Source: a bacterium (GTDB lineage Bacteria > Chloroflexota > Dehalococcoidia > Tepidiformales > Tepidiformaceae). Taken from it: a stretch of 64,000 nt of DNA. This document shows positions 24,261-32,596 of the stretch, piece by piece. The notes under the pieces were generated by a model that did no database searches, was not told the DNA's origin, and worked only from the letters and a program-made list of their open reading frames with translations. The DNA is taken from contig QEVS01000007.1 in NCBI GenBank assembly GCA_003577245.1, positions 1 through 64,000 of the forward strand, read 5' to 3'. The stretch's first letter is position 1. Every line of letters starts with the position of its first letter. A program made the translations under genes and the position numbers.

Positions 24261-26627
24261 TCATTCCAGCGCACCTGCAGCAACGAGCCCTGCTATCTCA
24301 TCCGGCGAAAGGCCCAGCACCTCTTCCAGTACCTCGAAGGTGTCGGCGCCAAACTCATGCACACCCTGGTAGAGGCCCGGGCGAACGCCGTTGAAACGCG
24401 CGGGGAAGCGGTCGATGCCGGTTGTTCCCCAGCGCTCGCTCTCAACGGCGCCAAAGTAATCGCGTGCTCTGAGCTGGGGGTCCCGGGTGGCCAGGTCTTC
24501 GGCATCCTGGACAGCACCGGCGGCGATACCGGCTGCCTGGCAGGCGGCCATGACCTCGTAGCGGTCCCGTGGGCGCGTCCAGTCCTCCACCACGGCGTCG
24601 AGTGCATCCTGGTTGGCCAGCCGGGCCGTGTGAGTGGCGAAGCGGGGATCGCCGGCGAGCTCCATGCGGGCCATGACTTCGCACAGGGCGCGCCACTGGC
24701 CGTCCCCGCGAACGGCGATAGCAACCCAGCGGTCGTCCCCGGCGCAGCGATAGATGCCGTGCGGGGCCCACGCTCCGAAGGGATGGCGGTTCCCGGCCGG
24801 CTCCGGGTCGATGCCATTCGCCAGGTGGTCGAGCAGAGAGGGGGCCATGATCCCCAGCCCGAGCTCGAACTGGGCCAGGTCAATGGCGAGACCCTCGCCG
24901 GTGCGGTCCCGGTGCTCCAGCCCTTCGAGGGCCGCCACTGCGCAGGCAAGGCCGCTGAGATGGTCGGTCAGCGAAAAGCCGTAGCCGAGGTCGTAGCGTC
25001 CTGGAGGGTTCGTCATGTGCGTGAGCCCGCACAGCGCATGAATGGTCGGGGCATAGGTGACGAAATCCTTCCACGGACCCGACTGCCCCATCCCGCCCAT
25101 GGAGATGACCGTCACACCGGGATGGGTGCTGGCAAGCGAGGGCCTGTCGAGCCCCATGCGGGCAAGCACTCCCGCGCTGAAATTCTCAGTGATTATGTCG
25201 CATTGCCCTGCCAGGCGATGCGCCACCGCGCGCCCTTGCGGGTGTGCGAGGTTGAGCAGGATGTTCCGCTTGTTGCGGTTCCAGCAGACGAAGTACGGGT
25301 GATCGAGAGAGTTCGCGCCCGCGATGCGGCTCGCCGTGCCAACCTTGATGATGTCGGCGCCAAGGTCCCCCAGCACGCGCGTCCCAAAGGGGCCGGCCAG
25401 CACGTGGGTGAAATCCATGACCCGGATGCCGGTGAGCGGTCGCGACGGGTCGGCGGGCGGCTTCGTCCGGGGCGCCGGTGGCCGCACCCCGGACCAGCGA
25501 ATGCTCTCCCAATCTGTCGCCCGGGGCGGTGCGGGATGGGGACCATCGGCGCTGGTGCGGAAGAGACGGCCGGGAAACTGAACCGGGCCAAACCCGGGAA
25601 CGGCCTGTTCCTGGAGGTAGCCGCGCGCCTCGACCTGCGGTATCTCCAGCGCCTGGCGAATGCTCCGTACCAGGCCGAAAGGCTGGTGGCGGCGTTGCGC
25701 CTCGAAAAAGAGCTGCTCCGCATCGTTTGCAGCAACCCACTCGCGGAGCACCTTCATGACGTAGGGCAGGTCGCGGATCATGGCGATGATGTCGGGGTAC
25801 TTCGCGGGGTCTGCCAGGTCCTGCGCTGCGCCTTCCTCCACCAGCCAGGGCAGGAGCACCTGCGCGAAGTTGAGAGCGGCCGTGACCATGATTCCGCCGC
25901 CCGTTTGCCCCTGGTAGACCTCGTAGCCGCCGCTCCAGTGGAGACTGCCCAGTCTCGCGGCGACCGGGCTGGTCCACGCCCCCGCATCAGGGAAGAACCA
26001 TTGCATCAGGACCTGCTCGGTACAGGAGATGAGCGCTTCGTGCGCGGAGAGGTCAACGTGCTGGAACTGGCCGGTAGCCTTCGCGGCGCGGTGCGCGGCG
26101 AGGGCGCAGATGGCCGCGTAGAGCCCCACCGTATGCACCGTTTGGTTGCCGTAACCATTGAGGGGCGGCGTTTCGAGGTTGCCCGTGACGGAAGCAGAAC
26201 CGCAGAGCGCGTTTGCCACCAGGTCGTTCACCTGGAGGTTCGCCCAGGGGCCACCTTCGCCTGCGGGCGAGATGCTCACCCTGGCCAGTGACGGATTAAC
26301 CAAACGGAGGCGCGAGGAATCCAGGGGGCCGTCACCGTCGTCCAGCAGGATGTCGGCGTTCCGCACGAGTTCATGAAAGCGCTCAATTCCCCCCTCGACC
26401 GCTACATTGAGCGGCAGCAGATGCTTTCCGGCGTTGTACCACGTGGCCTGGACGGACTTGCCAGAACTGCCGAAGAAGGGCGGTTCCGAGTCGAGGGGGT
26501 CGCCGGAAGGCGGCACCACACGCACGACATCGGCGCCGCCATCGGCGAGAAGGCGGCCGGCATAGGCGCCGTTCCAGGAGGCGGTTTCGAGAACGCGAAC
26601 GTTGGCGAGCGGCGTTGAACGGGTCAT
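24261..26627 (-). CDS. tandem (fused) CaiB/BaiF CoA-transferase III protein
   Basis: A 788-residue protein made of two complete family III CoA-transferase domains, roughly 1-390 and 400-788; single-domain members are about 400 residues. The second half is well conserved: PLTGIRVMDFTHVLAGPFGT, LGDLGADIIKVG, WNRNKRNILLNL, DIITENFSAG, and the catalytic Asp in GFSLTDHLSG. The first half is divergent (LANVRVLETASWNGAYAGRL, DGGADVVRVVP), and at the aligned catalytic position has Val (GNQTVHTVGL). One active and one inactive half would form a pseudo-homodimer within a chain. The ATG at 26627 lies 8 nt after a TAAGAT box. Substrate unknown. Confidence 0.88.
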   Translation of the reverse strand: MTRSTPLANVRVLETASWNGAYAGRLLADGGADVVRVVPPSGDPLDSEPPFFGSSGKSVQATWYNAGKHLLPLNVAVEGGIERFHELVRNADILLDDGDGPLDSSRLRLVNPSLARVSISPAGEGGPWANLQVNDLVANALCGSASVTGNLETPPLNGYGNQTVHTVGLYAAICALAAHRAAKATGQFQHVDLSAHEALISCTEQVLMQWFFPDAGAWTSPVAARLGSLHWSGGYEVYQGQTGGGIMVTAALNFAQVLLPWLVEEGAAQDLADPAKYPDIIAMIRDLPYVMKVLREWVAANDAEQLFFEAQRRHQPFGLVRSIRQALEIPQVEARGYLQEQAVPGFGPVQFPGRLFRTSADGPHPAPPRATDWESIRWSGVRPPAPRTKPPADPSRPLTGIRVMDFTHVLAGPFGTRVLGDLGADIIKVGTASRIAGANSLDHPYFVCWNRNKRNILLNLAHPQGRAVAHRLAGQCDIITENFSAGVLARMGLDRPSLASTHPGVTVISMGGMGQSGPWKDFVTYAPTIHALCGLTHMTNPPGRYDLGYGFSLTDHLSGLACAVAALEGLEHRDRTGEGLAIDLAQFELGLGIMAPSLLDHLANGIDPEPAGNRHPFGAWAPHGIYRCAGDDRWVAIAVRGDGQWRALCEVMARMELAGDPRFATHTARLANQDALDAVVEDWTRPRDRYEVMAACQAAGIAAGAVQDAEDLATRDPQLRARDYFGAVESERWGTTGIDRFPARFNGVRPGLYQGVHEFGADTFEVLEEVLGLSPDEIAGLVAAGALE

Positions 26628-26812
26628 GGCCGCTGATCTTACGGGGTCGGACGAGGAAGGCAATTCGATGGCGCCGGGGCACCCGCGGGGTGGTGAATAT
26701 GCCGTTACGTTATTGAGCTGGCAGCTGCGAGGAGCCGCTGGGGCGTGTCCAGCCTCTCGCCATTGCGCAACGAAATAGGCAGAGGATTTTACACAAGACG
26801 GTGTTTCGCGGG

Positions 26813-26841
26813 TTGTCCGAAGACGAATGCTCGGTTAGCTT
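26813..26841 (+). promoter_or_regulatory. promoter upstream of the CHAP-SH3b gene
   Basis: TTGTCC (26813-26818), 17-bp spacer, TAGCTT (26836-26841). It would start transcription near 26848, giving a leader of about 33 nt before the ATG at 26881. The surrounding stretch is less GC-rich than average. Confidence 0.4.
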
Positions 26842-26880
26842 GCTTTGCAGTCCTTCGGGAATACTGAAACAGGTGTTGCG

Positions 26881-27780
26881 ATGCCGATGTCCCCGCACCG
26901 GCCGGCCCTGGCAGGGTTCTTGCTGGCGCTGCTTGCCCTAGGATGGGCGGGCGTCGCCGCGCGCGATGCCACTGCCAGCCAGGTCCCCGCAGGCGACCTG
27001 ATTGTCCGGACCGCGCTCTCCGATGAGGGAACTTACCAGGGGCAGTGCTGGCCCTGGGTGCAGCGCGTCGTGTTTGAGGCAACGGGGTTCAGCATCGGCT
27101 GGGACTACCGCGAGGGCTTCTTCGAAGCCGGCGCCACCGAGGTGAAGCTCGCCGAGGCCAGCCGCGGCGACATCGTTCAGATCGCGGACGATGACAACAC
27201 CGCCCCGGACGCCGACTACCCCGGCCTTCATACCGCCATCGTGCTGGAAAACCATGGCGACGGCGTCCTCACCGTGATCGACTCCAACTCGCAGTGGGAC
27301 GGGATTGTGCGTATTCGCAAGGGGTACACTCCCGCCGCCGCAGCCGCCCGGGTGGGGATCGACTACCACGTCTATCGCTTCACGGGCATTCCGGTGCCGG
27401 GAGGACGGACCGGGAATGACGGCGCCACGGCACCCCCGGCGCTGCCCGCAGCCGGGACCAGGCCTGCGCTCAAGGCCGGGGACACGGCCATGGTCTCGGC
27501 GCAGGGTGACTGCCTGAATCTGCGCTGGGCCCCGGGAACGGGAAACAAGGTGGTTGCCTGCATCGCCGACCGCTCGAACCTGAAAGTGGTGGGAGACCCC
27601 CAGTTTGAAGAGGGAAGGTACTGGGTGAGGGTGCTCGTCAACGGCCTGCAGGGTTACGTAGCGGGCGAGTTCCTCGAGTGGGTTTCGTCTCCGTCTGTGC
27701 CCACGAGCGCGGGAGCCACGGGCGGGCCGGCGCCGGTGCTACCGTTCCGGGCATTCGTACCAATGGTCTCGGGCGACTGA
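26881..27780 (+). CDS. secreted CHAP-like domain protein with SH3b domain
   Basis: A 299-residue exported protein. The N-terminus is a signal peptide (hydrophobic 9-26, cleavage near TASQ at 31-34). Residues 45-175 look like a CHAP/NlpC-type cysteine peptidase-amidase: Cys56 in YQGQCWPWVQRV, GDIVQI at 96-101, His117 in LHTAIVLE and an Asn/Asp in VIDSNSQWDG. A Pro/Ala/Thr linker follows, then a bacterial SH3 domain (about 195-285: CLNLRWAPGTGNKVVACI, YWVRVLVNGLQGYVAGEFLE). Such proteins cut or bind peptidoglycan cross-links. Two Cys in the SH3 domain (SAQGDC and VACIA) could pair. The start at ATG 26881 sits in front of the signal peptide. Confidence 0.8.
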   Translation: MPMSPHRPALAGFLLALLALGWAGVAARDATASQVPAGDLIVRTALSDEGTYQGQCWPWVQRVVFEATGFSIGWDYREGFFEAGATEVKLAEASRGDIVQIADDDNTAPDADYPGLHTAIVLENHGDGVLTVIDSNSQWDGIVRIRKGYTPAAAAARVGIDYHVYRFTGIPVPGGRTGNDGATAPPALPAAGTRPALKAGDTAMVSAQGDCLNLRWAPGTGNKVVACIADRSNLKVVGDPQFEEGRYWVRVLVNGLQGYVAGEFLEWVSSPSVPTSAGATGGPAPVLPFRAFVPMVSGD

Positions 27781-27814
27781 GAACGGCCATTACGCTTTGT
27801 CGCGACTCTCAGCC

Positions 27815-27844
27815 CTGACAGTAGCACCGGGCAACGCCTAACCT
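27815..27844 (+). promoter_or_regulatory. promoter upstream of the helicase gene
   Basis: CTGACA (27815-27820), 18-bp spacer, TAACCT (27839-27844). Predicted start near 27851, just ahead of a short upstream frame and the helicase ATG. Confidence 0.4.
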
Positions 27845-27857
27845 GAACTTGTAGACG

Positions 27858-27884
27858 ATGCAGCGGGCACTCGAGCGCACATGA
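27858..27884 (+). CDS. possible 8-residue upstream open reading frame
   Basis: ATG at 27858 reads MQRALERT and stops at TGA 27882-27884, overlapping the helicase start codon as ATGA. It begins about 7 nt after the predicted transcription start. It may couple translation into the helicase gene, which lacks its own ribosome binding site, or be coincidental. Confidence 0.3.
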   Translation: MQRALERT

Positions 27885-29614
27885 CACTGCAGCCGCGCGT
27901 GGCGGCACGGACCACGGTCCCCGGCCGGCTTCGCCCGGGCCAGGCTGAAGCGCTCAAGCGCTGGGCCGAGGCTCTGCGCAATGGTTCCTCGAGCGAGCTC
28001 GTCGTCGTGCCGGTCGGCTACGGCAAGACGATCATCGGTGTGGGCTCGTTTGAAGTCGCGGCCGGGCTGGTTAGCGCCGACACCTGCCTCTACCTGACGC
28101 CGACGGATGTCCTGCGCACCCAGGTCTACAACGGGCTGGAAAAGGCACTCACAACGCTCGGCAGCAGCCGTCCGATCCGCAAGATCCTCGCCGAAAACGC
28201 GGCCATGGGGCGCATCAGGGCAACGGCCGCCAACTTCATCGTTGCAACGTATCAGCAGGTCGCAGCCGCGCCCGCGGGATATGAAGCGCTATGCCGTGAG
28301 CGGCGGGTGCACGTTGTCTGCGATGAGGCTCACCACCTGAGCGAAAGTGGTCGCTGGGCTGCAGCGCTCGGCGCCCTGCGTCCGGTTTCGACCTTGCAGC
28401 TTTCGGCGACACCGGTGCGGCTCGACCGGGCCGAGATCGCTGGAGCGCGTTATGTACAGGACGAGGGCGGCTTAACCATCGACCCCCTTGTGCAGGTTTC
28501 CATGCGCCAGGCGTGGCAGGAACGGCGAATCCTTAAGCACCTGAACATGCAGATGAAGGACTACGCCGTGGAAGTGCGGAGCGCCGACGGCGAGACACGC
28601 ACCTTCACGGCCTCGGAGATGGCAGAGCTGCCAGACTTCGATCAGCGCTTTGTTCGGCAGCAACTTCGCTGGAACGAGGATTACGTGGCGCCACTGGTGA
28701 ACGACTTCGCCACAACCCTGCGGGCGAAGATGGAGCTGGCGCCCCGGCAGCACCAGGGGCTCGTGTTCGCGGCCACAACCGAGCACGCGAATCACCTCCA
28801 GCGGGTCTTTGCCAGGTGGCACCCCTCGCTCCGCTGCGTGGTTGTGCACAGCGTCGAGATTGGCGATGTGGAGAATGAGCGGCGCCTGCGCGACTTCCAT
28901 GAAGGGCGCTATGACGTGCTGATCCAGGTTAAGAAGGCCAACGAAGGCTTCGATGCACCGGCGGTCAGCGTGCTCTTGAAGCTCGATGCCGTCTTCAGCC
29001 GCGAACCGGTCATTCAGCAGTTCGGGCGGGGCCTCAGGTTCAACCATAACCTGCCTGAAGCGCAAAACCTGCTCAATGTGTTCATCGGCCGGGACCCGAG
29101 GTTGGCGCCCATCATCGAGCACCTCGAACGCGAGGTTCCACCGGCTCCCTTGACGCGGCCGGCCGCCGGCGACGGCGAGGACCAGCAAACGCTCACCGGC
29201 GAACCGGCGGAGATCGACGCCGGCGATGAGGATCCACTGCGACCGGAGATCGTGGATGTGGTGGAGGCCGGGGACGCATTCCTCGACCACACGGGCCGCT
29301 TTGTTGAAGGTCAGCAACTCACGATGTTCGGAGTGGAAGCGCCACCACCACCCTCCATGACCGCGCCGGCCCCCGGCGTGGAGGTGGTGGACCTTGCGGG
29401 AGAATTGCAGGCGGCCATCGAATACTGCCGGTCGTGGACCAACCGCGCTGCCCGCGAGCGGGCCTCACGGCGAGGTCCCGGCGAGAACCACTTCGCGACG
29501 CTGAATCTCGCGTACAGTCGCGAGACGGGGCGTAGAGGCACCCTCTCGACCCCGGAACAGTACCGGCACAAGGGCGACTGGATGAAGGCTCGCTACGTGG
29601 AACTGCTGGGGTAA
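27881..29614 (+). CDS. superfamily II DEAD/DEAH helicase (ResIII-type)
   Basis: A 577-residue helicase/translocase. Motif I is VPVGYGKT (43-50), motif II CDEAHH (147-152, DEAH at 148-151), motif III LSATP (174-178), and the second RecA domain has LIQVKKANEGFDAP (347-360) and motif VI IQQFGRGLR (378-386). This arrangement matches stand-alone ResIII/SSL2-like proteins related to the translocase parts of restriction and defence systems. An acidic, proline-rich linker (about 415-520) leads to a basic C-terminal module (CRSWTNRAARERASRRGPGE; KGDWMKARYVELLG) that I do not recognise. No nuclease or methylase gene adjoins. The gene overlaps the convergent hydrolase by 22 bases. Confidence 0.85.
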   Translation: MTLQPRVAARTTVPGRLRPGQAEALKRWAEALRNGSSSELVVVPVGYGKTIIGVGSFEVAAGLVSADTCLYLTPTDVLRTQVYNGLEKALTTLGSSRPIRKILAENAAMGRIRATAANFIVATYQQVAAAPAGYEALCRERRVHVVCDEAHHLSESGRWAAALGALRPVSTLQLSATPVRLDRAEIAGARYVQDEGGLTIDPLVQVSMRQAWQERRILKHLNMQMKDYAVEVRSADGETRTFTASEMAELPDFDQRFVRQQLRWNEDYVAPLVNDFATTLRAKMELAPRQHQGLVFAATTEHANHLQRVFARWHPSLRCVVVHSVEIGDVENERRLRDFHEGRYDVLIQVKKANEGFDAPAVSVLLKLDAVFSREPVIQQFGRGLRFNHNLPEAQNLLNVFIGRDPRLAPIIEHLEREVPPAPLTRPAAGDGEDQQTLTGEPAEIDAGDEDPLRPEIVDVVEAGDAFLDHTGRFVEGQQLTMFGVEAPPPPSMTAPAPGVEVVDLAGELQAAIEYCRSWTNRAARERASRRGPGENHFATLNLAYSRETGRRGTLSTPEQYRHKGDWMKARYVELLG

Positions 29615-30414
29615 GCGCCGGCAACGAACTCGAGGACAGCCCTGGCTACCTCGGCGGGCTTCTCGAGCATGGGCAGGTGCCCGCACTGTGGGATGAGCTC
29701 GAGCTGCGCGCCGGGGATGAGAGCGGCTATCTGGCGGCTGTTTGCGGGGGGCACCATGCCATCATCTTCGCCGCAGATGACCAGGGCCGGGCAGCGCAGC
29801 CCGGGCAGGCGATCGTGAGACGTCCACGGCGCAATGGCCTCCTGCTGGCGAACCACGGCAAAGCGGCGAGGGGGCGCCTCGAGGTCAACGGCAAGGCAGC
29901 GGGCGAACGCTTCCGGGTCCCGCTCACGCCACCCCGGAGCGGCCATGGCGGAGTTCTGGGCGGCGAAGATCTGTTCCCGTGTCATCTCGGGAGTGAAGTT
30001 CATGGCAGCGTCAACTTGCGCGGTGGAGCCAATGGCGCCCGGCCCGCGATGGCTTGTGCCGCTGAGGATGAGCCCGAGCACCCGCTCCGTGCGCGTGAGA
30101 GCGAATTCCTGCGCCAGCATGCCGCCACGCGACCGCCCGTAGACAAACGCCCTGCGCACGTCAGCAGCCTCCAGGACCGCCTCGAGGTCAGCCATCTCGT
30201 CGCCGATTGTGTAGGCTTCGTTGCGCCGCTCGCTCAGGCCCATTCCCCGGCAATCGAAGGTGACAACGAAGAGGTCCCGGGCGAGCAGCCGGGGCAGGCT
30301 CCCCCAGTGGGCCAGCCGGTGCGAGAGCCCGAGGATCATGAGGATGGCCGGGTCGGCAGGGTTCCCCGCTGTCTCGTAGTGGATGTTCCAACCGCTGGCA
30401 GCGGTCTCCGGCAT
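29593..30414 (-). CDS. alpha/beta hydrolase
   Basis: A 273-residue alpha/beta-hydrolase. The nucleophile is Ser95 in the elbow YGRSRGGML, the acid is in VICGEDDGMVPP and the histidine in IPQCGHLPMLEKPAEVA, near the C-terminus. The oxyanion region ILGLSHRLAHW and FDCRGMGLS match the esterase/lactonase and 3-oxoadipate enol-lactonase-like branch, whose members have many substrates; none is indicated here. No signal peptide, so cytoplasmic. The ATG at 30414 follows GGGAGGGG and is preferred to a GTG 24 bases upstream. Its 3' end overlaps the convergent helicase gene by 22 bases, and it is divergent from the potassium channel gene. Confidence 0.88.
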   Translation of the reverse strand: MPETAASGWNIHYETAGNPADPAILMILGLSHRLAHWGSLPRLLARDLFVVTFDCRGMGLSERRNEAYTIGDEMADLEAVLEAADVRRAFVYGRSRGGMLAQEFALTRTERVLGLILSGTSHRGPGAIGSTAQVDAAMNFTPEMTREQIFAAQNSAMAAPGWRERDPEAFARCLAVDLEAPPRRFAVVRQQEAIAPWTSHDRLPGLRCPALVICGEDDGMVPPANSRQIAALIPGAQLELIPQCGHLPMLEKPAEVARAVLEFVAGAYPSSST

Positions 30415-30462
30415 GGCGCCCCTCCCATCGCGGCCCACGGGAACGCTGGGCCGGTGCGTGAT

Positions 30463-30468
30463 TATAAT
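30463..30468 (+). promoter_or_regulatory. TATAAT -10 box of the leaderless channel gene
   Basis: A perfect consensus TATAAT ends 5 nt before the ATG at 30474. The expected transcription start falls on or next to the initiation codon. Confidence 0.55.
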
Positions 30469-30473
30469 CCCCC

Positions 30474-31490
30474 ATGAGGCGAGAACTACTCGACATGCTG
30501 AGGCCGAGCGCGAGGCTCCAGCTGGCGCTCACGATCTTCGTCTCCGTGGTCGTGACGGGTACTGCAGGCTACATGCTCCTCGCCGGGATGTCGTTCGTAG
30601 ACGCCCTCTACCAGACGGTGACCACCCTGAGCACCGTCGGCTTCCGTGAGCTGAAGCCCTTCGACACCACGGAGAAGCTCTTCACCGTTTTGTTGATTCT
30701 CACGGGCGTGGGCTCGGCGCTGTACACGCTCACGCTGATCGTGCAGGAGACGCTTGAGGGAGACATCCGAAGCCGCTTCTACCTGAGGAGGATGCAAATG
30801 CAGATCGAGGAGATGAAGGACCACTACATCCTCTGCGGATTTGGGCGCGTGGGACAGGAGATTGCGCGCGAGCTCTGCGAACGAGGGGTCGACTTCGTCG
30901 TCATCGACCAGACGGCGGAGGCGGTGGAGCGCGCCCGCGCCTTCAACTACCGGGTGATAGAAGGCGACGCCTCCGATGATCGCACGCTCAACCTCGCCGG
31001 ACTGATGCGGGCCCGGTGCCTGCTGGCAGCCAGCGATAGCGATGCGGGCAATACCTACATCACGTTGACCGCAAAATCCGTGAACCCGGCCTGCTTCATC
31101 GTTGCACGGGCCGCGCTCCCCCATAACGAAGAGAAGCTGCGGCTGGCAGGGGCCGACCGGGTGATTTCGCTCTACAGCATGGGCGGCCGGCGGATGGTGC
31201 TTTCAGCGCTTCAGCCCCTCGCTGCCGACTTCATGGACACGCTGGCGGCGGGGCGCCACGGCGACCTGCTCCTGGCCGAGTTCGAAGTGAACGCGCAGAA
31301 CGGGCTGGCAGGCAAGACCTGCGGGGCGCTCATCGAAGGTGCAACCAACGCCACCCTCCTGGGCATTCGCCACCGCTCGGGCACGCTCGAAGTAGGGCCT
31401 CGCAACGACACCGTGCTCCACGAAGGGGACATCGTCATCGTGCTGGCCGAGGAGTCGGACATCGCCGATCTGAGCGCGCCGGTAGTCTGA
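30474..31490 (+). CDS. two-TM potassium channel with RCK (TrkA-N/C) domains
   Basis: A 338-residue ion channel subunit. Two transmembrane helices (about 16-37 and 68-90) flank a pore helix and selectivity filter TTLSTVGFREL (50-60); the filter reads TVGF rather than the classic TVGYG. The cytoplasmic part begins at about 115 with an RCK Rossmann domain (ILCGFGRVGQEIARELCERG, GDASDD, LAASDSDAGN) and ends with a TrkA-C domain (about 250-338). Such tetrameric channels pass K+ and are gated by ligands bound to the RCK ring. The TVGF filter, followed by Arg-Glu, is seen in other prokaryotic channels but selectivity should not be assumed. Its start is a strong example of leaderless architecture. 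Confidence 0.9.
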   Translation: MRRELLDMLRPSARLQLALTIFVSVVVTGTAGYMLLAGMSFVDALYQTVTTLSTVGFRELKPFDTTEKLFTVLLILTGVGSALYTLTLIVQETLEGDIRSRFYLRRMQMQIEEMKDHYILCGFGRVGQEIARELCERGVDFVVIDQTAEAVERARAFNYRVIEGDASDDRTLNLAGLMRARCLLAASDSDAGNTYITLTAKSVNPACFIVARAALPHNEEKLRLAGADRVISLYSMGGRRMVLSALQPLAADFMDTLAAGRHGDLLLAEFEVNAQNGLAGKTCGALIEGATNATLLGIRHRSGTLEVGPRNDTVLHEGDIVIVLAEESDIADLSAPVV

Positions 31491-31552
31491 AAGGCCGTAA
31501 CCTTTGGCCTGCCGCGCGCGTTTCTACTCAAGGTGACGGGCATGGAGGGACC

Positions 31553-31768
31553 ATGGGATCGTCTCTGCGACCGGGGACGCCCGGGCGGCTCGTGCGCTGC
31601 GAACGCTGCGGCGCCCACTACGACTGGCGGAAGTCGTCGAGCTGGACCCTGAAGATGACCTACTGCAGCGCGCTCTGCGAGCAGGGCGACCTGGGCTTCT
31701 CTATCGAGACCCTCTTGCGGGGCACCATGGTTATGCGTTCGGCGTGGCGCGACCTGCTGGTTAACTGA
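31553..31768 (+). CDS. small zinc-ribbon-like protein
   Basis: A 71-residue protein with two cysteine pairs, CERC (C16, C19) and C38-x3-C42 (CSALC), spaced like a treble-clef or zinc-ribbon finger. GGAGG lies 7 nt before the ATG, which supports a real gene. The C-terminal segment LGFSIETLLRGTMVMRSAWR is amphipathic. Function unknown; such small proteins often bind nucleic acid or act as adaptor subunits. It sits between the channel and sirtuin genes on the same strand, but each neighbour has its own spacing and the sirtuin its own promoter. Confidence 0.65.
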   Translation: MGSSLRPGTPGRLVRCERCGAHYDWRKSSSWTLKMTYCSALCEQGDLGFSIETLLRGTMVMRSAWRDLLVN

Positions 31769-31774
31769 GCACGT

Positions 31775-31802
31775 TTGCAGCAACCCGTTTTCCGGGTAGC
31801 CT
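31775..31802 (+). promoter_or_regulatory. promoter of the sirtuin gene, probably leaderless
   Basis: TTGCAG (31775-31780), 16 bp, TAGCCT (31797-31802), then 7 nt to the GTG at 31810. Confidence 0.45.
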
Positions 31803-31809
31803 GCGCGCT

Positions 31810-32592
31810 GTGAGCACTGGCGCTGTCCCGGGTGAGGACGTGGTCGAACGCGTGGCCGGCTGGCTGCGCGAATCGCAACGAGTGGTGGCGCTCACGGGTG
31901 CGGGCATCTCCACGGAGTCCGGGATCCCGGATTTCCGGGGCCCGAAGGGGGTCTGGACCCTCAATCCCGGCGCTGAGCGGGCGGCAACCTTGCAGAACTT
32001 CCTGGCCGACCGCGAAGTGCGGGTTCGCTCCTGGAGAAACCGGCTTGACAGCCCGATGCTCGCCGGCGCCGAGCCGAACGCCGGGCACTTCGCCCTCGCC
32101 GAGCTGGAGCGAAAGGGGCGCCTGCACACGCTGGTGACCCAGAACGTCGACGGGCTGCACCTGAAGGCCGGTTCTTCGCCAGGGCGCATGATCGAGATCC
32201 ACGGCAACGTGCGTGAGTTCACCTGCATGGGCGGGTGCGGCGCGCGTGGGCCCATCTCCGCCGTGCTGGACCGGGTGCGCGGGGGAGAAGAAGACCCGCG
32301 CTGCGGGCGATGCGGGGGAATCCTGAAGACGGCGACGATCTCCTTCGGCCAGAGCCTCGTGGCCGAGGACCTGGAGAGGGCCGGGCGAGCGGCCGCCTCC
32401 TGCGATTGCTTCCTGGCCATCGGCACGTCGCTGACGGTGTATCCAGTCGCCAACCTGCCGAACCAGGCCCTGCGCAACGGGGCGAAGCTGGTCATCCTCA
32501 ACGCGCAGGAAACGCCGTACGACGACGTCGCACACGCCGTATTGCGGCACCAGCTGGGCGAGGCACTGCCCGAAATCGCAGCGCGGGTCTGA
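31810..32592 (+). CDS. cobB: NAD-dependent protein deacylase (sirtuin)
   Basis: A 260-residue Sir2-family enzyme that removes acyl groups from lysines using NAD, releasing nicotinamide and O-acyl-ADP-ribose. The NAD site is ALTGAGISTESGIPDFRG (27-44), followed by TQNVDGLH (110-117), the catalytic His131 in EIHGN, and a zinc module with C139, C143, C165 and C168. The small domain lacks the Tyr-Arg pair of the desuccinylase class in any position I can assign, so simple deacetylation is the default expectation; one target in many bacteria is acetyl-CoA synthetase. Length is normal. It starts with GTG just after a TAGCCT box and converges on the CoA-transferase gene, 4 bases apart. Confidence 0.93.
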   Translation: MSTGAVPGEDVVERVAGWLRESQRVVALTGAGISTESGIPDFRGPKGVWTLNPGAERAATLQNFLADREVRVRSWRNRLDSPMLAGAEPNAGHFALAELERKGRLHTLVTQNVDGLHLKAGSSPGRMIEIHGNVREFTCMGGCGARGPISAVLDRVRGGEEDPRCGRCGGILKTATISFGQSLVAEDLERAGRAAASCDCFLAIGTSLTVYPVANLPNQALRNGAKLVILNAQETPYDDVAHAVLRHQLGEALPEIAARV

Positions 32593-32596
32593 AGCC

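Noticed and set aside
24357-26291. Plus-strand open frame of over 640 codons
   Set aside because: It is the antisense shadow of the fused CoA-transferase gene; composition is His/Arg/Gly-rich with no domain, typical of high-GC antisense frames.
26710-26898. Small minus-strand frame upstream of the CHAP gene
   Set aside because: No ribosome binding site, no conserved features and it overlaps the predicted promoter and signal-peptide start of the CHAP gene.
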